Of a stretch of 42,001 bases of DNA, positions 9,506 to 20,854 are shown piece by piece. The DNA comes from a bacterium. Its GTDB lineage: Bacteria > Bacillota > Bacilli > Lactobacillales > Streptococcaceae. The translations under genes were made by a program, and so were the position numbers. Where the stretch lies: NCBI GenBank assembly GCA_905221235.1, contig CAJNCJ010000015.1:1-42001 (forward strand), written 5' to 3'. The notes under the pieces are model-generated. The model saw nothing but the letters and a program-made list of their open reading frames with translations, searched no databases and was not told the origin of the DNA. Each line of letters starts with the position of its first letter. Position 1 is the stretch's first letter.

Positions 9506-9511
9506 TATAAT
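9506..9511 (+). promoter_or_regulatory. Extended -10 promoter for yaaA-recF
   Basis: TGGTATAAT (TG-N-TATAAT) lies 20 bases before the yaaA start and is followed by the ribosome site GAGGTG. Confidence 0.7.
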
Positions 9512-9531
9512 ACCAAAGATTGAGGTGAATT

Positions 9532-9900
9532 ATGGAATACAAATTATTTGAAGAATTTATTACCCTCCAAGCGCTACTCAAAGAACTTGGAATTACACAT
9601 AGCGGAGGAGCTATCAAATCATTTCTCTCAGAACATTCTGTTTACTTTAATGGGGAATTAGAAAGTCGTCGTGGTAAAAAACTTCGTATTGGCGATAAAG
9701 TTGACATCCCTGACATGGACATTGACATCTTGTTGACACAACCTACTTCTGAAGAACAAGATGAATACCAAGCTGATAAAGTTGAAAAAGAACGAATCGC
9801 TAAACTTGTCAAAGAGATGAATAAGGGAGTTAAAAAAGACAAATCTAAACCTGCTTCATCACCTAAAAGCAAACAAGCTCCACGATTCCCTGGTAGATAA
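9532..9900 (+). CDS. yaaA: S4-domain protein YaaA (RlbA-like)
   Basis: This small RNA-binding protein is usually found directly upstream of recF in Firmicutes. The 122 residues contain an S4-like fold at about residues 10-65, with the conserved pattern [24 protein letters not shown] and then [12 protein letters not shown] lysine-rich, disordered tail follows ([15 protein letters not shown]). The family is proposed to take part in ribosome assembly, and its exact role is unclear. The gene ends two bases before the recF ATG, so the two are probably co-translated. In many Firmicutes yaaA sits in dnaA-dnaN-yaaA-recF. Here it is separated from dnaN by about 19 kb. Confidence 0.9.
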   Translation: MEYKLFEEFITLQALLKELGITHSGGAIKSFLSEHSVYFNGELESRRGKKLRIGDKVDIPDMDIDILLTQPTSEEQDEYQADKVEKERIAKLVKEMNKGVKKDKSKPASSPKSKQAPRFPGR

Positions 9901-9902
9901 TC

Positions 9903-11000
9903 ATGTGGCTACAAAACCTATCTCTCAAGACTTTTCGTAATTACAAAGAGACAAAAATAGACTTTAATCCTAAATTGAATGTCTTTTTGGGACGTAATGC
10001 ACAAGGAAAAACAAATATGCTAGAGGCTATCTATTTTTTAGCCTTAACGCGTAGTCATCGAACTCGAACAGATAAAAATCTCATTCATTTTGATGAGGAA
10101 CAACTTCATCTTTCAGGTCTCGTTCAGAAAAAAACTGGATCCATTCCCCTAGAAATCGAACTAACACAAAAAGGCCGTGTGACAAAAGTTAATCATTTAA
10201 AACAAGCACGCCTTTCAGATTATGTAGGACACATGAATGTTGTCTTATTTGCTCCTGAAGATTTACAACTAATTAAAGGAGCACCTTCGGTTCGACGAAA
10301 ATTCATTGATATGGAACTTGGACAAATCAAGCCAATCTATTTATCTGACTTAACCAATTATAACCACATCCTAAAACAAAGAAACACTTACCTAAAATCA
10401 GCTCAAAAAATAGATGAAACCTTCCTTTCAGTATTGGATGATCAGCTAGTTGATTATGGATGTCGTGTAATGAATCACCGCTTAGATTTCATAAAAAAAC
10501 TAGAATCATTTGGGCGTAAGAAACATTTTGAACTCTCAAATCAGATTGAAGAGTTGTCAATATCCTATCAATCTTCTGTCAATATAACTGACAAAGAAGA
10601 CTTATCCGAATCTTTCAAAATTGCTTTAGAAAAAAGTAGATCCAGAGATTTATTTAAAAAGAATACTGGCGTCGGTCCTCATCGAGATGATATTTCTTTT
10701 TATATAAATGGGATGGATGCTAGTTTCGGAAGTCAAGGCCAACATCGTAGTGTCGTCCTGTCTATAAAATTAGCAGAAATCGAGTTAATGGAAAGTATTA
10801 CTACAGAATCTCCGATATTATTACTTGACGATGTCATGAGTGAACTTGACAACACTAGACAGTTAAAATTATTAGAAACGATTTCTCAGTCAATCCAAAC
10901 CTTTATCACAACAACAAGCTTAGACCATCTTCAAAATCTACCAGAAAACCTAAGTATCTTCACTATTCAGGGTGGTAAAGTTGCTGTAAACGAATGTTGA
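9903..11000 (+). CDS. recF: DNA replication and repair protein RecF
   Basis: RecF is an SMC/ABC-like ATPase that, with RecO and RecR, loads RecA at single-strand gaps. The 365-residue protein has Walker A GRNAQGKT at residues 30-37, the RecF signature area (TGVGPHRDD, then [16 protein letters not shown]) and Walker [12 protein letters not shown]. All expected motifs are present. There is no strong ribosome site, so translation is probably coupled to yaaA two bases upstream. A strong bidirectional terminator follows and is shared with convergent guaB. It is read toward the origin, head-on to the leftward fork. Confidence 0.96.
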   Translation: MWLQNLSLKTFRNYKETKIDFNPKLNVFLGRNAQGKTNMLEAIYFLALTRSHRTRTDKNLIHFDEEQLHLSGLVQKKTGSIPLEIELTQKGRVTKVNHLKQARLSDYVGHMNVVLFAPEDLQLIKGAPSVRRKFIDMELGQIKPIYLSDLTNYNHILKQRNTYLKSAQKIDETFLSVLDDQLVDYGCRVMNHRLDFIKKLESFGRKKHFELSNQIEELSISYQSSVNITDKEDLSESFKIALEKSRSRDLFKKNTGVGPHRDDISFYINGMDASFGSQGQHRSVVLSIKLAEIELMESITTESPILLLDDVMSELDNTRQLKLLETISQSIQTFITTTSLDHLQNLPENLSIFTIQGGKVAVNEC

Positions 11001-11009
11001 CAACATTGT

Positions 11010-11045
11010 AAAAGAACTCCTGTTTTCACGGGAGTTCTCTTTATT
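11010..11045. terminator. Bidirectional terminator between recF and guaB
   Basis: AGAACTCC (11013-11020) pairs with GGAGTTCT (11031-11038), flanked by A-rich sequence on the left and T-rich on the right. It can serve the convergent genes recF and guaB. Confidence 0.85.
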
Positions 11046-11049
11046 TCTT

Positions 11050-12606
<1,557 letters not shown>

Positions 12607-12624
12607 TCAAATGTTACAGGAGTA

Positions 12625-12668
12625 AATAAAAAACTATCTTTTCTTCGAGATAGAAATGATAGTTTCTT
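12625..12668 (-). terminator. Terminator after trpS
   Basis: On the minus strand, AAACTATC and GATAGTTTTTT form the outer stem just past the trpS stop and are followed by T-rich sequence. An alternative inner stem CTATCT/AGATAG uses part of the same bases. Confidence 0.65.
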
Positions 12669-12680
12669 GTAAAAATAAAC

Positions 12681-13706
12681 TTAGTTAAAGTAATGAAGTC
12701 CCATTGCTCCTTTAACCTCAGATAGGGTTTGACCTGCAACTTCACGCGCTCTTTCACTACCTTTTTGAAGCATATTATAAACTTCTCCCATATCCTTAGC
12801 AAATTCGATACGGCGCTCACGAATAGGACCAAGTTCACGTTCTAATATTTCAAGTAAATAACGCTTGGTCTTCACATCACCAAGACCACCTCGTTGATAA
12901 TGTTCTTTCATATCAGCAATTTCTTGAGCATCTTCTGGACGACCAAAAACATCTAGATAATGGAAAACCATATTTCCTTCAATCTTACCTGGATCTTCCA
13001 CTCGAATATGATCTGGATCTGTATACATACTCATTACTTTTTTACGTAAAGTATCCACATCATCAGCTAAATAAATACCGTTATTGAGTGATTTAGACAT
13101 TTTAGCATTTCCATCTAAACCAGGCAAACGACCTGCTCTTTCATTTTCTGGATAAATACCTTCCGGTTCCACCAAGACATCACAGTTGTATGCATTGTTA
13201 AAAGAACGAACAATCTCGCGAGTTTGCTCAATCATTGGTTTCTGATCTGTCCCAACAGGAACATAATTGGCCTTAAAGGCTGTGATGTCAGCCGCTTGAG
13301 CGATTGGATAGACCAAGAATCCTGTCGGAATACTTTCTCCAAACCCTTTCTGAGCAATCTCTGTTTTTACTGTCGGATTTCGTTCCAAACGTGCTAATGA
13401 CACCAAATTCATATAATACATAGACAACTCAGCTAATTCTGGAATTTGGCTTTGAATAAAGATAGTTGATTTACTTGGGTCCAATCCAACTGCAAGATAA
13501 TCCAAAGCCACATTTCCGATAGACTCTACAATTGTTTGAGGGTCTTTAGCATGATCTGTCAAGGCTTGTTGGTCAGCCAAGAACACAAACATATCATACT
13601 TACCCTCTTCCTGTAATAATACTCGATTTTTGAGACTTCCAACATAATGTCCAATATGCAATTTTCCTGTTGGACGGTCTCCTGTTAAAATAATGGGTTT
13701 AGTCAT
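12681..13706 (-). CDS. trpS: Tryptophanyl-tRNA synthetase
   Basis: This class I aminoacyl-tRNA synthetase charges tRNA-Trp. The 341-residue protein has the HIGH motif as HIGH at residues 17-20 (PTGKLHIGH) and KMSKS in [11 protein letters not shown]. The length is usual. The start has AAGGAG seven bases upstream and an extended -10 promoter (TGCTATAAT). I saw no T-box leader: the promoter lies only about 28 bases before the start, so tRNA-sensing antitermination is unlikely. Confidence 0.97.
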   Translation of the reverse strand: MTKPIILTGDRPTGKLHIGHYVGSLKNRVLLQEEGKYDMFVFLADQQALTDHAKDPQTIVESIGNVALDYLAVGLDPSKSTIFIQSQIPELAELSMYYMNLVSLARLERNPTVKTEIAQKGFGESIPTGFLVYPIAQAADITAFKANYVPVGTDQKPMIEQTREIVRSFNNAYNCDVLVEPEGIYPENERAGRLPGLDGNAKMSKSLNNGIYLADDVDTLRKKVMSMYTDPDHIRVEDPGKIEGNMVFHYLDVFGRPEDAQEIADMKEHYQRGGLGDVKTKRYLLEILERELGPIRERRIEFAKDMGEVYNMLQKGSERAREVAGQTLSEVKGAMGLHYFN

Positions 13707-13734
13707 TTTGTTCTCCTTCGATATAGTCCCTTCA

Positions 13735-13743
13735 ATTATAGCA
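13735..13743 (-). promoter_or_regulatory. Extended -10 promoter of trpS
   Basis: The minus strand reads TGCTATAAT immediately upstream of the short trpS leader and AAGGAG site. The short leader leaves no room for a T-box. Confidence 0.7.
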
Positions 13744-13911
13744 TTTTTTTAATGAAATAACCGCAATTTATCAAAATAAATCAACCTTGCTATTTACTGC
13801 TTTTTGTAAAGAGAGTTGTAAACATAATTTACACAAAATTGACAGATAAAAATTTGAATATTTCCGTATTTTCTAGTAGAATAAATATATTACACATATA
13901 GGAGAAAAACA

Positions 13912-15534
13912 TTGCTTACAGTATCTGATGTTTCACTACGTTTTAGTGATCGCAAACTTTTTGATGATGTCAATATCAAATTTACAGAAGGAAATACTTA
14001 TGGATTAATCGGTGCTAATGGTGCCGGAAAATCAACCTTTTTAAAAATTTTAGCTGGAGATATCGAACCTACTACTGGTCACATCTCTCTTGGTCCAGAT
14101 GAGCGTCTCTCTGTTCTCCGTCAAAATCACTTTGACTATGAAGATGAACGTGCCATTGATGTCGTTATCATGGGAAATGAAAAACTTTATAGCATCATGA
14201 AAGAGAAAGATGCCATCTACATGAAGGAAGATTTCTCAGACGAAGATGGAGTGCGTGCTGCCGAACTTGAAGGAGAGTTTGCCGAGCTTGGAGGTTGGGA
14301 AGCAGAAAGTGAAGCCTCTCAACTACTTCAAAACCTAAATATTCCAGAAGAATTACACTATCAAAATATGAGCGAATTGGCCAATGGTGAGAAAGTAAAG
14401 GTTCTCCTCGCCAAAGCACTTTTTGGTAAACCAGATGTTCTTCTATTGGACGAGCCGACCAACGGTTTGGACATCCAATCAATTACATGGTTAGAAGATT
14501 TCTTGATTGACTTTGATAACACCGTTATCGTTGTATCCCATGACCGTCACTTCTTGAATAAAGTATGTACTCACATGGCTGACCTTGACTTTGGAAAAAT
14601 CAAACTCTATGTCGGAAACTATGACTTCTGGAAGGAATCTTCTGAACTCGCTGCTAAATTGCTAGCAGACCGTAATGCCAAAGCAGAAGAAAAAATTAAG
14701 CAATTGCAAGAATTCGTTGCTCGTTTCTCTGCCAATGCTTCTAAATCAAGACAAGCAACCTCACGTAAGAAAATGCTTGACAAGATTGAGCTAGAAGAGA
14801 TTGTTCCATCTAGTCGTAAATATCCATTTATCAACTTTAAAGCGGAGCGTGAAATTGGTAATGATCTCTTGACAGTAGAAAATCTAACTGTAAAGATTGA
14901 TGGTGAGACTATTTTAGATAATATCAGCTTTATCTTACGTCCAGGTGATAAGACAGCTCTTATTGGACAGAATGACATCCAAACGACTGCATTAATTCGT
15001 GCAATCATGGGAGACATTGACTATGAAGGAACTGTCAAGTGGGGAGTTACAACTAGTCAATCTTACCTGCCAAAAGATAACTCAGCTGATTTCGCAGGGG
15101 GAGAATCAATCCTTGACTGGTTGCGTCAATTCGCAAGTAAAGAAGAAGATGACAATACTTTCCTACGCGGTTTCCTTGGTCGTATGCTCTTCTCTGGAGA
15201 TGAAGTTAACAAACCTGTAAACGTCTTATCAGGGGGAGAAAAAGTCCGTGTCATGCTTTCAAAACTCATGCTCTTGAAATCAAATGTGCTTGTCCTCGAT
15301 GATCCAACCAATCACTTGGACTTGGAATCTATCTCAAGCTTGAATGATGGATTGAAAAACTTTAAAGAATCAATCATCTTTGCCAGTCATGACCACGAGT
15401 TTATTCAAACTTTGGCTAACCATATCATTGTCTTGTCTAAAAATGGCGTCATCGATCGTATCGATGAAACCTACGATGAATTCCTAGAAAATGCAGAAGT
15501 ACAAGCAAAAGTTAAAGAACTTTGGAAAGACTAA
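13912..15534 (+). CDS. ABC-F family ATPase, YbiT-like, with degenerate second ATPase site
   Basis: This soluble tandem-ATPase protein of the ABC-F family probably acts on ribosomes. It has 540 residues and resembles E. coli YbiT. Domain 1 has an intact Walker A, GANGAGKST at 34-42, a weak signature (ELANGE at 155-160) and Walker B DEPTNGLD at 180-187. A basic linker follows (SANASKSRQATSRKKM). Domain 2 has a good signature (LSGGEKVRVML), but its Walker A reads GQNDIQTT at 352-359 with Thr in place of the lysine. Its Walker B ends D463-D464, with Asp for the catalytic Glu. The start is TTG, chosen because GGAG lies seven bases upstream and the family begins at this point. A terminator separates it from the next gene. 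Confidence 0.9.
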   Translation: MLTVSDVSLRFSDRKLFDDVNIKFTEGNTYGLIGANGAGKSTFLKILAGDIEPTTGHISLGPDERLSVLRQNHFDYEDERAIDVVIMGNEKLYSIMKEKDAIYMKEDFSDEDGVRAAELEGEFAELGGWEAESEASQLLQNLNIPEELHYQNMSELANGEKVKVLLAKALFGKPDVLLLDEPTNGLDIQSITWLEDFLIDFDNTVIVVSHDRHFLNKVCTHMADLDFGKIKLYVGNYDFWKESSELAAKLLADRNAKAEEKIKQLQEFVARFSANASKSRQATSRKKMLDKIELEEIVPSSRKYPFINFKAEREIGNDLLTVENLTVKIDGETILDNISFILRPGDKTALIGQNDIQTTALIRAIMGDIDYEGTVKWGVTTSQSYLPKDNSADFAGGESILDWLRQFASKEEDDNTFLRGFLGRMLFSGDEVNKPVNVLSGGEKVRVMLSKLMLLKSNVLVLDDPTNHLDLESISSLNDGLKNFKESIIFASHDHEFIQTLANHIIVLSKNGVIDRIDETYDEFLENAEVQAKVKELWKD

Positions 15535-15546
15535 ATAAAACTTCAA

Positions 15547-15577
15547 AACTCAGTTGGGTTAACCAGCTGGGTTTTCT
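15547..15577 (+). terminator. Terminator after the ABC-F gene
   Basis: Arms AACTCAGTTGG (15547-15557) and CCAGCTGGGTT (15563-15573) pair with G-T wobbles across a five-base loop and are followed by T residues. Confidence 0.8.
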
Positions 15578-15595
15578 AACATTTTATGAGGTAAC

Positions 15596-18139
15596 ATGAA
15601 ATTATTTTTTAAAACATATTGGAACTATTTTGTTTCTTTCATCATTCCTGTATTGATTATGACAGGAGTATATCTATCTCAAGGTATCTACTGGAATAGC
15701 GATACATCCCCACTATTAGGAGATGGCTTTCATCAATACGTTATTTTTGATATAGCTTTACGAAATATCCTACATGGAAATGGTAGTCTGTTTTACACCT
15801 TTACAAGTGGCCTCGGATTAAATTTCTATGCCCTATCTAGTTATTACTTGGGTAGTTTCCTTTCACCACTAGTTTACTTTTTTAATCTGTCAAATATGCC
15901 AGATGCTGTCTATCTGACAACTCTCTTAAAATTTGGATTGATTGGTCTGTCAACCTTCTTTAGTCTAAATAGATTATTTAAAAATATTCCGAAATCTTTA
16001 AAACTAGCCTTATCTACTTCCTATGCTCTGATGAGTTTCACTGTTAGTCAACTAGAGATAAAAACCTGGCTGGATGTTTTTATCTTGATTCCTTTAATTA
16101 TAACTGGTTTACACCTACTTATAACTGAAAAGAAATCCTCATTATACTTTACAAGTCTGTCAATCTTATTTATCCAAAACTATTATTTTGGCTATATGAC
16201 AGCATTGTTTCTTGTTTTCTGGTATCTCTGCCAAATTTCTTGGGACTTTAAAATCCGAAAATCATCTTTTCTTGATTTCATAATCACCTCCTTTTTAGCT
16301 GGTATGGCTAGTTTGATTATGACTCTTCCCACTCTGTTTGATTTACAGAAACATGGGGAAAAATTGACTGAAGTTACAAAGTTTCAAACTGAAAGTAGCT
16401 GGTATCTTGATCTCTTTGCTAAGCAATTCATTGGTTCCTTTGACACAACAAAGTATGGGGCCATCCCAATGATTTTTGTTGGACTACTTCCCTTTATTTT
16501 GACCATTTTATTTTTTACACTGAAATCTATTAAGTTTCACGTGAAACTTATCTATGCAATCTTCTTTACATTTCTAATTGCAAGCTTTTATATAGAAGCG
16601 CTTGATTTATTTTGGCAAGGCATGCATACTCCAAACATGTTTTTACATCGCTATGCTTGGATTTTCTCTACCTTGTTAATTTACACAGCAGCGGAAGTCT
16701 TAAATCGTCTGAGAGAAATTAAAATCTGGAACTTTTTAGTTTCGCTTTTTCTTGTAGTAACAGAATTTTTAGCTACCATCTATCTAAAATCGCATTATTC
16801 TTTTTTAACAAATTTGAATATTCTGCTTACTCTTGAATTTTTGATTGTCTATTCTCTTTTACTCCTTGCAGTTATCAAAAAGTTTATCTCTGTAAACCTA
16901 TTTGCCATTCTAATCTCTTTATTTATAATGGTTGAAATAAGTTTAAATGCTTCATCTCAAATGGACGGAATTACTAAGGAATGGGGATTTGCTTCTCGAA
17001 GTGCATATAGTCGAGATATCCCAGCTATAGAATCTTTCTCGACATATATTGGGAATTCATTTACTCGTACTGAGAAACTAGAGACTCAGACAGGAAATGA
17101 CAGTATGAAATTTAACTACAATGGAATCTCTCAATTTTCATCTGTTCGAAATCGTTCAGCAAGCTCTACTTTGGATAAACTTGGCTTTAAATCCTCTGGG
17201 ACCAATCTCAATCTCCGTTATGCAAATAATAGTATTTTGGCTGATAGTTTATTTGGCATCCAGTATAATATCTCAGACAGTCCTATTGATAAGTATGGTT
17301 TCCAAGATATCTATCAAAAAGATCATCTTATCCTATATGAAAATCAATACTCTCTTCCGATTGCATTTGCTAGTCAATCTGTTTACAATGATGTCAAGTT
17401 CACTGAACATACTTTAGATAATCAGGCCTCGTTTTTAAATCAACTTGCTGACGTCAATTTTGATTATTTTTCTCCAATACCCTATCAAAAAACAGAGAAT
17501 ACTGATGATTTGATTAGTGTCACAAGTTCTTCAAATGAGGATGCAGCACTCCAGTATCAAATTGAAGTGCCAGAAAACAGTCAAGTTTATCTTTCTTTCA
17601 CAAACCTTCACTTTTCTAATGACAAACAAAAAAAGGTTGACATTCTTGTAAATGGGGAAAAGAAAACTTTTACAACTGATAATGTCTTCTCCTTCTTTAA
17701 TCTAGGTTATACAAAAGAGACAAAAACTTTCAATATTAATGTTAGTTTCCCTGGAAATTCACAAGTATCATTTGAATCTCCTACCTTCTACCGTTTAGAT
17801 ACCAAAACTTTAACTGAGGCAATTCAAAAAATTAAAGAACAACCTGTAACAGTATCAACTTCTAAAAATAAGGTTTTTGCTACATATGATGTCAAACAAG
17901 ATACGTCTATTTTCTTCACTATTCCTTATGACAAAGGTTGGTCTGCCTACCAAGATGGGAAGAAAATAGAAATTAAACAAGCTCAAACTGGTTTTATAAA
18001 AGTTGATGTTCCTAAGGGAAAAGGAACTATTACACTTTCCTTTATTCCCAATGGTTTTGTTATTGGAGCAATCTGTTCCTTTACTTCTCTTTTACTATTT
18101 GGAATCTATAATCACAAACGAAAGTCATCTAAGACATAA
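15596..18139 (+). CDS. YfhO-family multi-membrane protein, probable glycosyltransferase-like
   Basis: This large membrane protein of 847 residues has about a dozen hydrophobic segments in the first 450 residues, a long extracytoplasmic region rich in S/N/T/D, and a last membrane segment near the C terminus followed by KRKSSKT. The pattern fits the YfhO family (Pfam YfhO). In Bacillus, YfhO is implicated in adding sugars to lipoteichoic acid, and the fold relates to GT-C glycosyltransferases. N-terminal features include GDGFHQYV near residue 41 and an aromatic-rich first loop. The start has GAGG four bases upstream. The gene carries a 20-base palindrome resembling parS (16531-16550). Substrate and partner are not evident. 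Confidence 0.85.
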   Translation: MKLFFKTYWNYFVSFIIPVLIMTGVYLSQGIYWNSDTSPLLGDGFHQYVIFDIALRNILHGNGSLFYTFTSGLGLNFYALSSYYLGSFLSPLVYFFNLSNMPDAVYLTTLLKFGLIGLSTFFSLNRLFKNIPKSLKLALSTSYALMSFTVSQLEIKTWLDVFILIPLIITGLHLLITEKKSSLYFTSLSILFIQNYYFGYMTALFLVFWYLCQISWDFKIRKSSFLDFIITSFLAGMASLIMTLPTLFDLQKHGEKLTEVTKFQTESSWYLDLFAKQFIGSFDTTKYGAIPMIFVGLLPFILTILFFTLKSIKFHVKLIYAIFFTFLIASFYIEALDLFWQGMHTPNMFLHRYAWIFSTLLIYTAAEVLNRLREIKIWNFLVSLFLVVTEFLATIYLKSHYSFLTNLNILLTLEFLIVYSLLLLAVIKKFISVNLFAILISLFIMVEISLNASSQMDGITKEWGFASRSAYSRDIPAIESFSTYIGNSFTRTEKLETQTGNDSMKFNYNGISQFSSVRNRSASSTLDKLGFKSSGTNLNLRYANNSILADSLFGIQYNISDSPIDKYGFQDIYQKDHLILYENQYSLPIAFASQSVYNDVKFTEHTLDNQASFLNQLADVNFDYFSPIPYQKTENTDDLISVTSSSNEDAALQYQIEVPENSQVYLSFTNLHFSNDKQKKVDILVNGEKKTFTTDNVFSFFNLGYTKETKTFNINVSFPGNSQVSFESPTFYRLDTKTLTEAIQKIKEQPVTVSTSKNKVFATYDVKQDTSIFFTIPYDKGWSAYQDGKKIEIKQAQTGFIKVDVPKGKGTITLSFIPNGFVIGAICSFTSLLLFGIYNHKRKSSKT
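16531..16550. promoter_or_regulatory. parS-like ParB binding site inside the YfhO-family gene
   Basis: TAAGTTTCACGTGAAACTTA is a perfect 20-base palindrome containing the parS core GTTTCACGTGAAAC. It lies about 12 kb left of the dnaA/dnaN gap and is fully within a coding region. Confidence 0.85.
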
Positions 18140-18167
18140 AAAAATCGACCAGTTGGTCGATTTTTTT
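18138..18167. terminator. Shared terminator between convergent YfhO and YhgE/Pip genes
   Basis: AAAAAAATCGACC pairs with GGTCGATTTTTTT across four bases (AGTT). The stem is flanked by A and T runs, so it works in both directions. It overlaps the stop codons of both genes. Confidence 0.92.
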
Positions 18168-20808
18168 AATCTTCTTCCATTTTCTTAGGTCGATAGGCTA
18201 GCATACCTAAACCAGTAAATAGAGCTAATATCACAGCAAGGAAAATGACTTGATGATGAATATTTCCTGTCATAGAGATTGTTTGTCGTAATCCCGAAAC
18301 TGAATAACTCATTGGTAACCAAGGATTAATAGCTCTAAAGAAATCATTTGTCAAGGCAAGTGGATAGGTACCTGCACTTGATGCTAACTGTAATAAAAGC
18401 AAAATAAGAGAGAAGAAAGCTCCTATACGGCTATTCCATGTTGTTAAAGCAGTTACCATGGACATGAATACTAAACTTGTTAGGATAATGAGAATAAATG
18501 TTCTCATTTCATGATTTGCAGTTAGACCAATAAGATGAACTCCTCCATATACCAAAATTCCTGCTAAAACAGCTATAATACCATTTATTTCAGCTCGAGA
18601 TTTCAACCAAGCCCAACGACTCTCCGGATGACGTCCTGAAGGCAACTTCGCAAAGATCATATTCGTTGATATTGCTGCAACAAAAAGAGCAACTGATATC
18701 ATATAAGGAGCCATTGCAATTCCATTTACAGGAACTTGGTCATTGTCAGTTTTGGAGAGACTGAGAGGATTTGACAAAATCTCTGCATTTTTAGATTCTG
18801 TTGATGCTGACTTGAGTTGATCACTAGCATTACTTAGTCCTTGTCCTAAAGAAGCAACTCCTGCCTGTAAATCTTCCAATCCAGAAGTTAACTTTGTTCC
18901 ACCTTCTGCAAGCTTCCCAGATCCATCTGCCAATTTATTAGCTCCATTCTCTAATTGAGAAGCACCTGAAAGTAACTGACTGGATTTGTCTGCTAATTGA
19001 CCAGATCCTGATTGTAATTTATCAACTCCTGCCATTAATTCTTGACTCTTTTGATTCAATTGGTTAGAGCCAGTTGATAATTTTTCAATACCAGATACTA
19101 ATTCTGGAGTTTTTTCAGCTAATTGACCAACTCCTGCTGTCAAGCTAGAAGATTTTTGTGTCAAGGTGTTTGAGCCTGAAACTAGTTGATCCAAACTACC
19201 TGTCAAGGTGGAATTCTTTTCACTTAGTTGACTTGCGCCCTGAGAAACTTTATCAACACCTGCAGTATATGCATTTACACCTGATGCAATCGACTGACTG
19301 GCAGGAACTAATTTACTCGTCACTGCTCCCTGTATTTCTGTTAATCCACTTGACAATCCTGTCAAAGAAGTAGAAGCAAGCGGTAATACTTGATTAGCTT
19401 TATCTTTTAATGTTGAAAGATTAGAAGATTGATTTTGTAAGTTTTTTAAACCTCCCTGTAAACCTTGTACTAAAGCTATAATTGACTGAGCCGATTGAAT
19501 ACTATCAGTCGAATTTTGAGATACAGAAGCACTTATCTCATCTTGTTGCTCACTTGTCAAGGATTGATAAGCTGCTGTCGATTGAATATTTGCTAATGTA
19601 GTTGCTTTTTCAGACTGAGCACTTGCTAACATTTGATTAGAAAGAGAAGCTATACTTGATAAAACAGAAGACAATTGTTTTGTATCTCCAACATCAATAT
19701 TTTGAATGGCTTTATTTAACTGATTTAGACCAGAAGATAATTGATTAATTTGATCTTTTTTCCCAGACGAAGCATCTAACTTACTAGAAAGTTGTTGAAT
19801 CCCTTCACTTAATTGCTCCACCCCCATTCGAAGTGTAGCTGATTGATTAGATAACTGATTCGCACCTGTTGCAAGATTTCCCACTCCGTTTGTATAGGCA
19901 CTAACACCAGATGAAAATTGATTAAGACCAGTATTGAGCTGAGAAACACCGCCAGTATAGGATTCTACACCAGTATATAATTGATTGATTCCTCTTACTA
20001 ATTCAGGACTTTTAGAAGATAATTGACCTAATCCCCTATCTAATTGACTCACTGCACCAGTATATGTAAGCAATCCACTATTAAAATTCCCTAAGCCAAG
20101 ATGAAGTTGTTCAACACCAGAGACATAAGAGGATAATCCTTTAGTAAACTGCTCCGTTCCATTTGAAAATGTTAAACTTGAAGCTGCTAAAGAGTGTAGG
20201 TTAGTAGTCAATGTTTGACTACCTGTCACTAACTGATTCGCTCCATCAGTTAATTTTTCACTACCAGAAGCCGCTTGACTCATACCATCCTTTAATTCGA
20301 TCATCTTATCAAATAAGGCTTTAGTATAGGTCTCGGTTACATTGGTAGAAACATTCTGCTTCAATTGTGTCATCGCAGAATCGCTCATCTTGCTAGCAAT
20401 AAAACTATGACCACTTGAAGTCTGATAATCGATTTGCATTTGCTCTGGATGATCCGTTAAAATCGAAGCTGCTTTTTCAGATAAATCACTTGGTAAAGTC
20501 ACTACCATATAGTAATTGCCAGCTTCCAATCCCTTCTTTCCTTCCTCTTCATCTACGAAATGAAAATCTAAAGTTTTATTTTCTTTTAAATTGGACACCA
20601 TGTCTTTTCCTATAGCCATGCTATTACCATTATAGGAGGCTTCTTTATCATGATTGACAACTGCCACAGGTAAGTCAGACAATCGACCATATGGATCCCA
20701 CATTGATGACAAAAATATGATATTGTACAGAGCTGGAATAAGAGAAATCCCTATCATGACAATAATAAAGGTTGGTTTTTTAAAAATTGCTTTCCATTCT
20801 TTAAACAT
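18166..20808 (-). CDS. YhgE/Pip-family membrane protein with long repeat stalk
   Basis: This protein of about 880 residues has one N-terminal membrane segment (near residues 14-35), a very long extracellular stalk of short repeats (variants of GANQLxxGSxxLTxxL and SGLxQLxxG) from about residue 175 to 650, and five or six membrane segments at the C terminus. The layout matches the YhgE/Pip family, related to the phage-infection protein Pip of Lactococcus and to the EsaA-type proteins of type VII secretion. An upstream in-frame ATG at 20829 lacks a ribosome site, whereas 20808 has AAGGAG six bases before it, so I use 20808. It diverges from a TetR-type regulator with shared operators. Its cargo or function is unknown. 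Confidence 0.85.
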   Translation of the reverse strand: MFKEWKAIFKKPTFIIVMIGISLIPALYNIIFLSSMWDPYGRLSDLPVAVVNHDKEASYNGNSMAIGKDMVSNLKENKTLDFHFVDEEEGKKGLEAGNYYMVVTLPSDLSEKAASILTDHPEQMQIDYQTSSGHSFIASKMSDSAMTQLKQNVSTNVTETYTKALFDKMIELKDGMSQAASGSEKLTDGANQLVTGSQTLTTNLHSLAASSLTFSNGTEQFTKGLSSYVSGVEQLHLGLGNFNSGLLTYTGAVSQLDRGLGQLSSKSPELVRGINQLYTGVESYTGGVSQLNTGLNQFSSGVSAYTNGVGNLATGANQLSNQSATLRMGVEQLSEGIQQLSSKLDASSGKKDQINQLSSGLNQLNKAIQNIDVGDTKQLSSVLSSIASLSNQMLASAQSEKATTLANIQSTAAYQSLTSEQQDEISASVSQNSTDSIQSAQSIIALVQGLQGGLKNLQNQSSNLSTLKDKANQVLPLASTSLTGLSSGLTEIQGAVTSKLVPASQSIASGVNAYTAGVDKVSQGASQLSEKNSTLTGSLDQLVSGSNTLTQKSSSLTAGVGQLAEKTPELVSGIEKLSTGSNQLNQKSQELMAGVDKLQSGSGQLADKSSQLLSGASQLENGANKLADGSGKLAEGGTKLTSGLEDLQAGVASLGQGLSNASDQLKSASTESKNAEILSNPLSLSKTDNDQVPVNGIAMAPYMISVALFVAAISTNMIFAKLPSGRHPESRWAWLKSRAEINGIIAVLAGILVYGGVHLIGLTANHEMRTFILIILTSLVFMSMVTALTTWNSRIGAFFSLILLLLQLASSAGTYPLALTNDFFRAINPWLPMSYSVSGLRQTISMTGNIHHQVIFLAVILALFTGLGMLAYRPKKMEED

Positions 20809-20821
20809 ATCTTCTCCTTTT

Positions 20822-20838
20822 TTAAACATATTGTCTAA
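20822..20838. promoter_or_regulatory. Operator-like palindrome 1 (TetR site, YhgE/Pip side)
   Basis: TTAAACATATTGTCTAA matches operator 2 at 15 of 17 positions. It lies downstream of the likely -10 box (TATAAT, 20860-20855 minus) and just before the YhgE/Pip ribosome site, a position suited to repression. Confidence 0.7.
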
Positions 20839-20854
20839 AATTTTGATATAATAG

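Noticed and set aside
14619..15017. 132-residue minus-strand frame opposite the ABC-F gene
   Set aside because: Antisense of a clearly conserved coding region, with no start signals.
20809..20829. Longer start for the YhgE/Pip protein at 20829
   Set aside because: No ribosome site before it, and it would translate through the AAGGAG site and part of operator 1. The ATG at 20808 is better placed.
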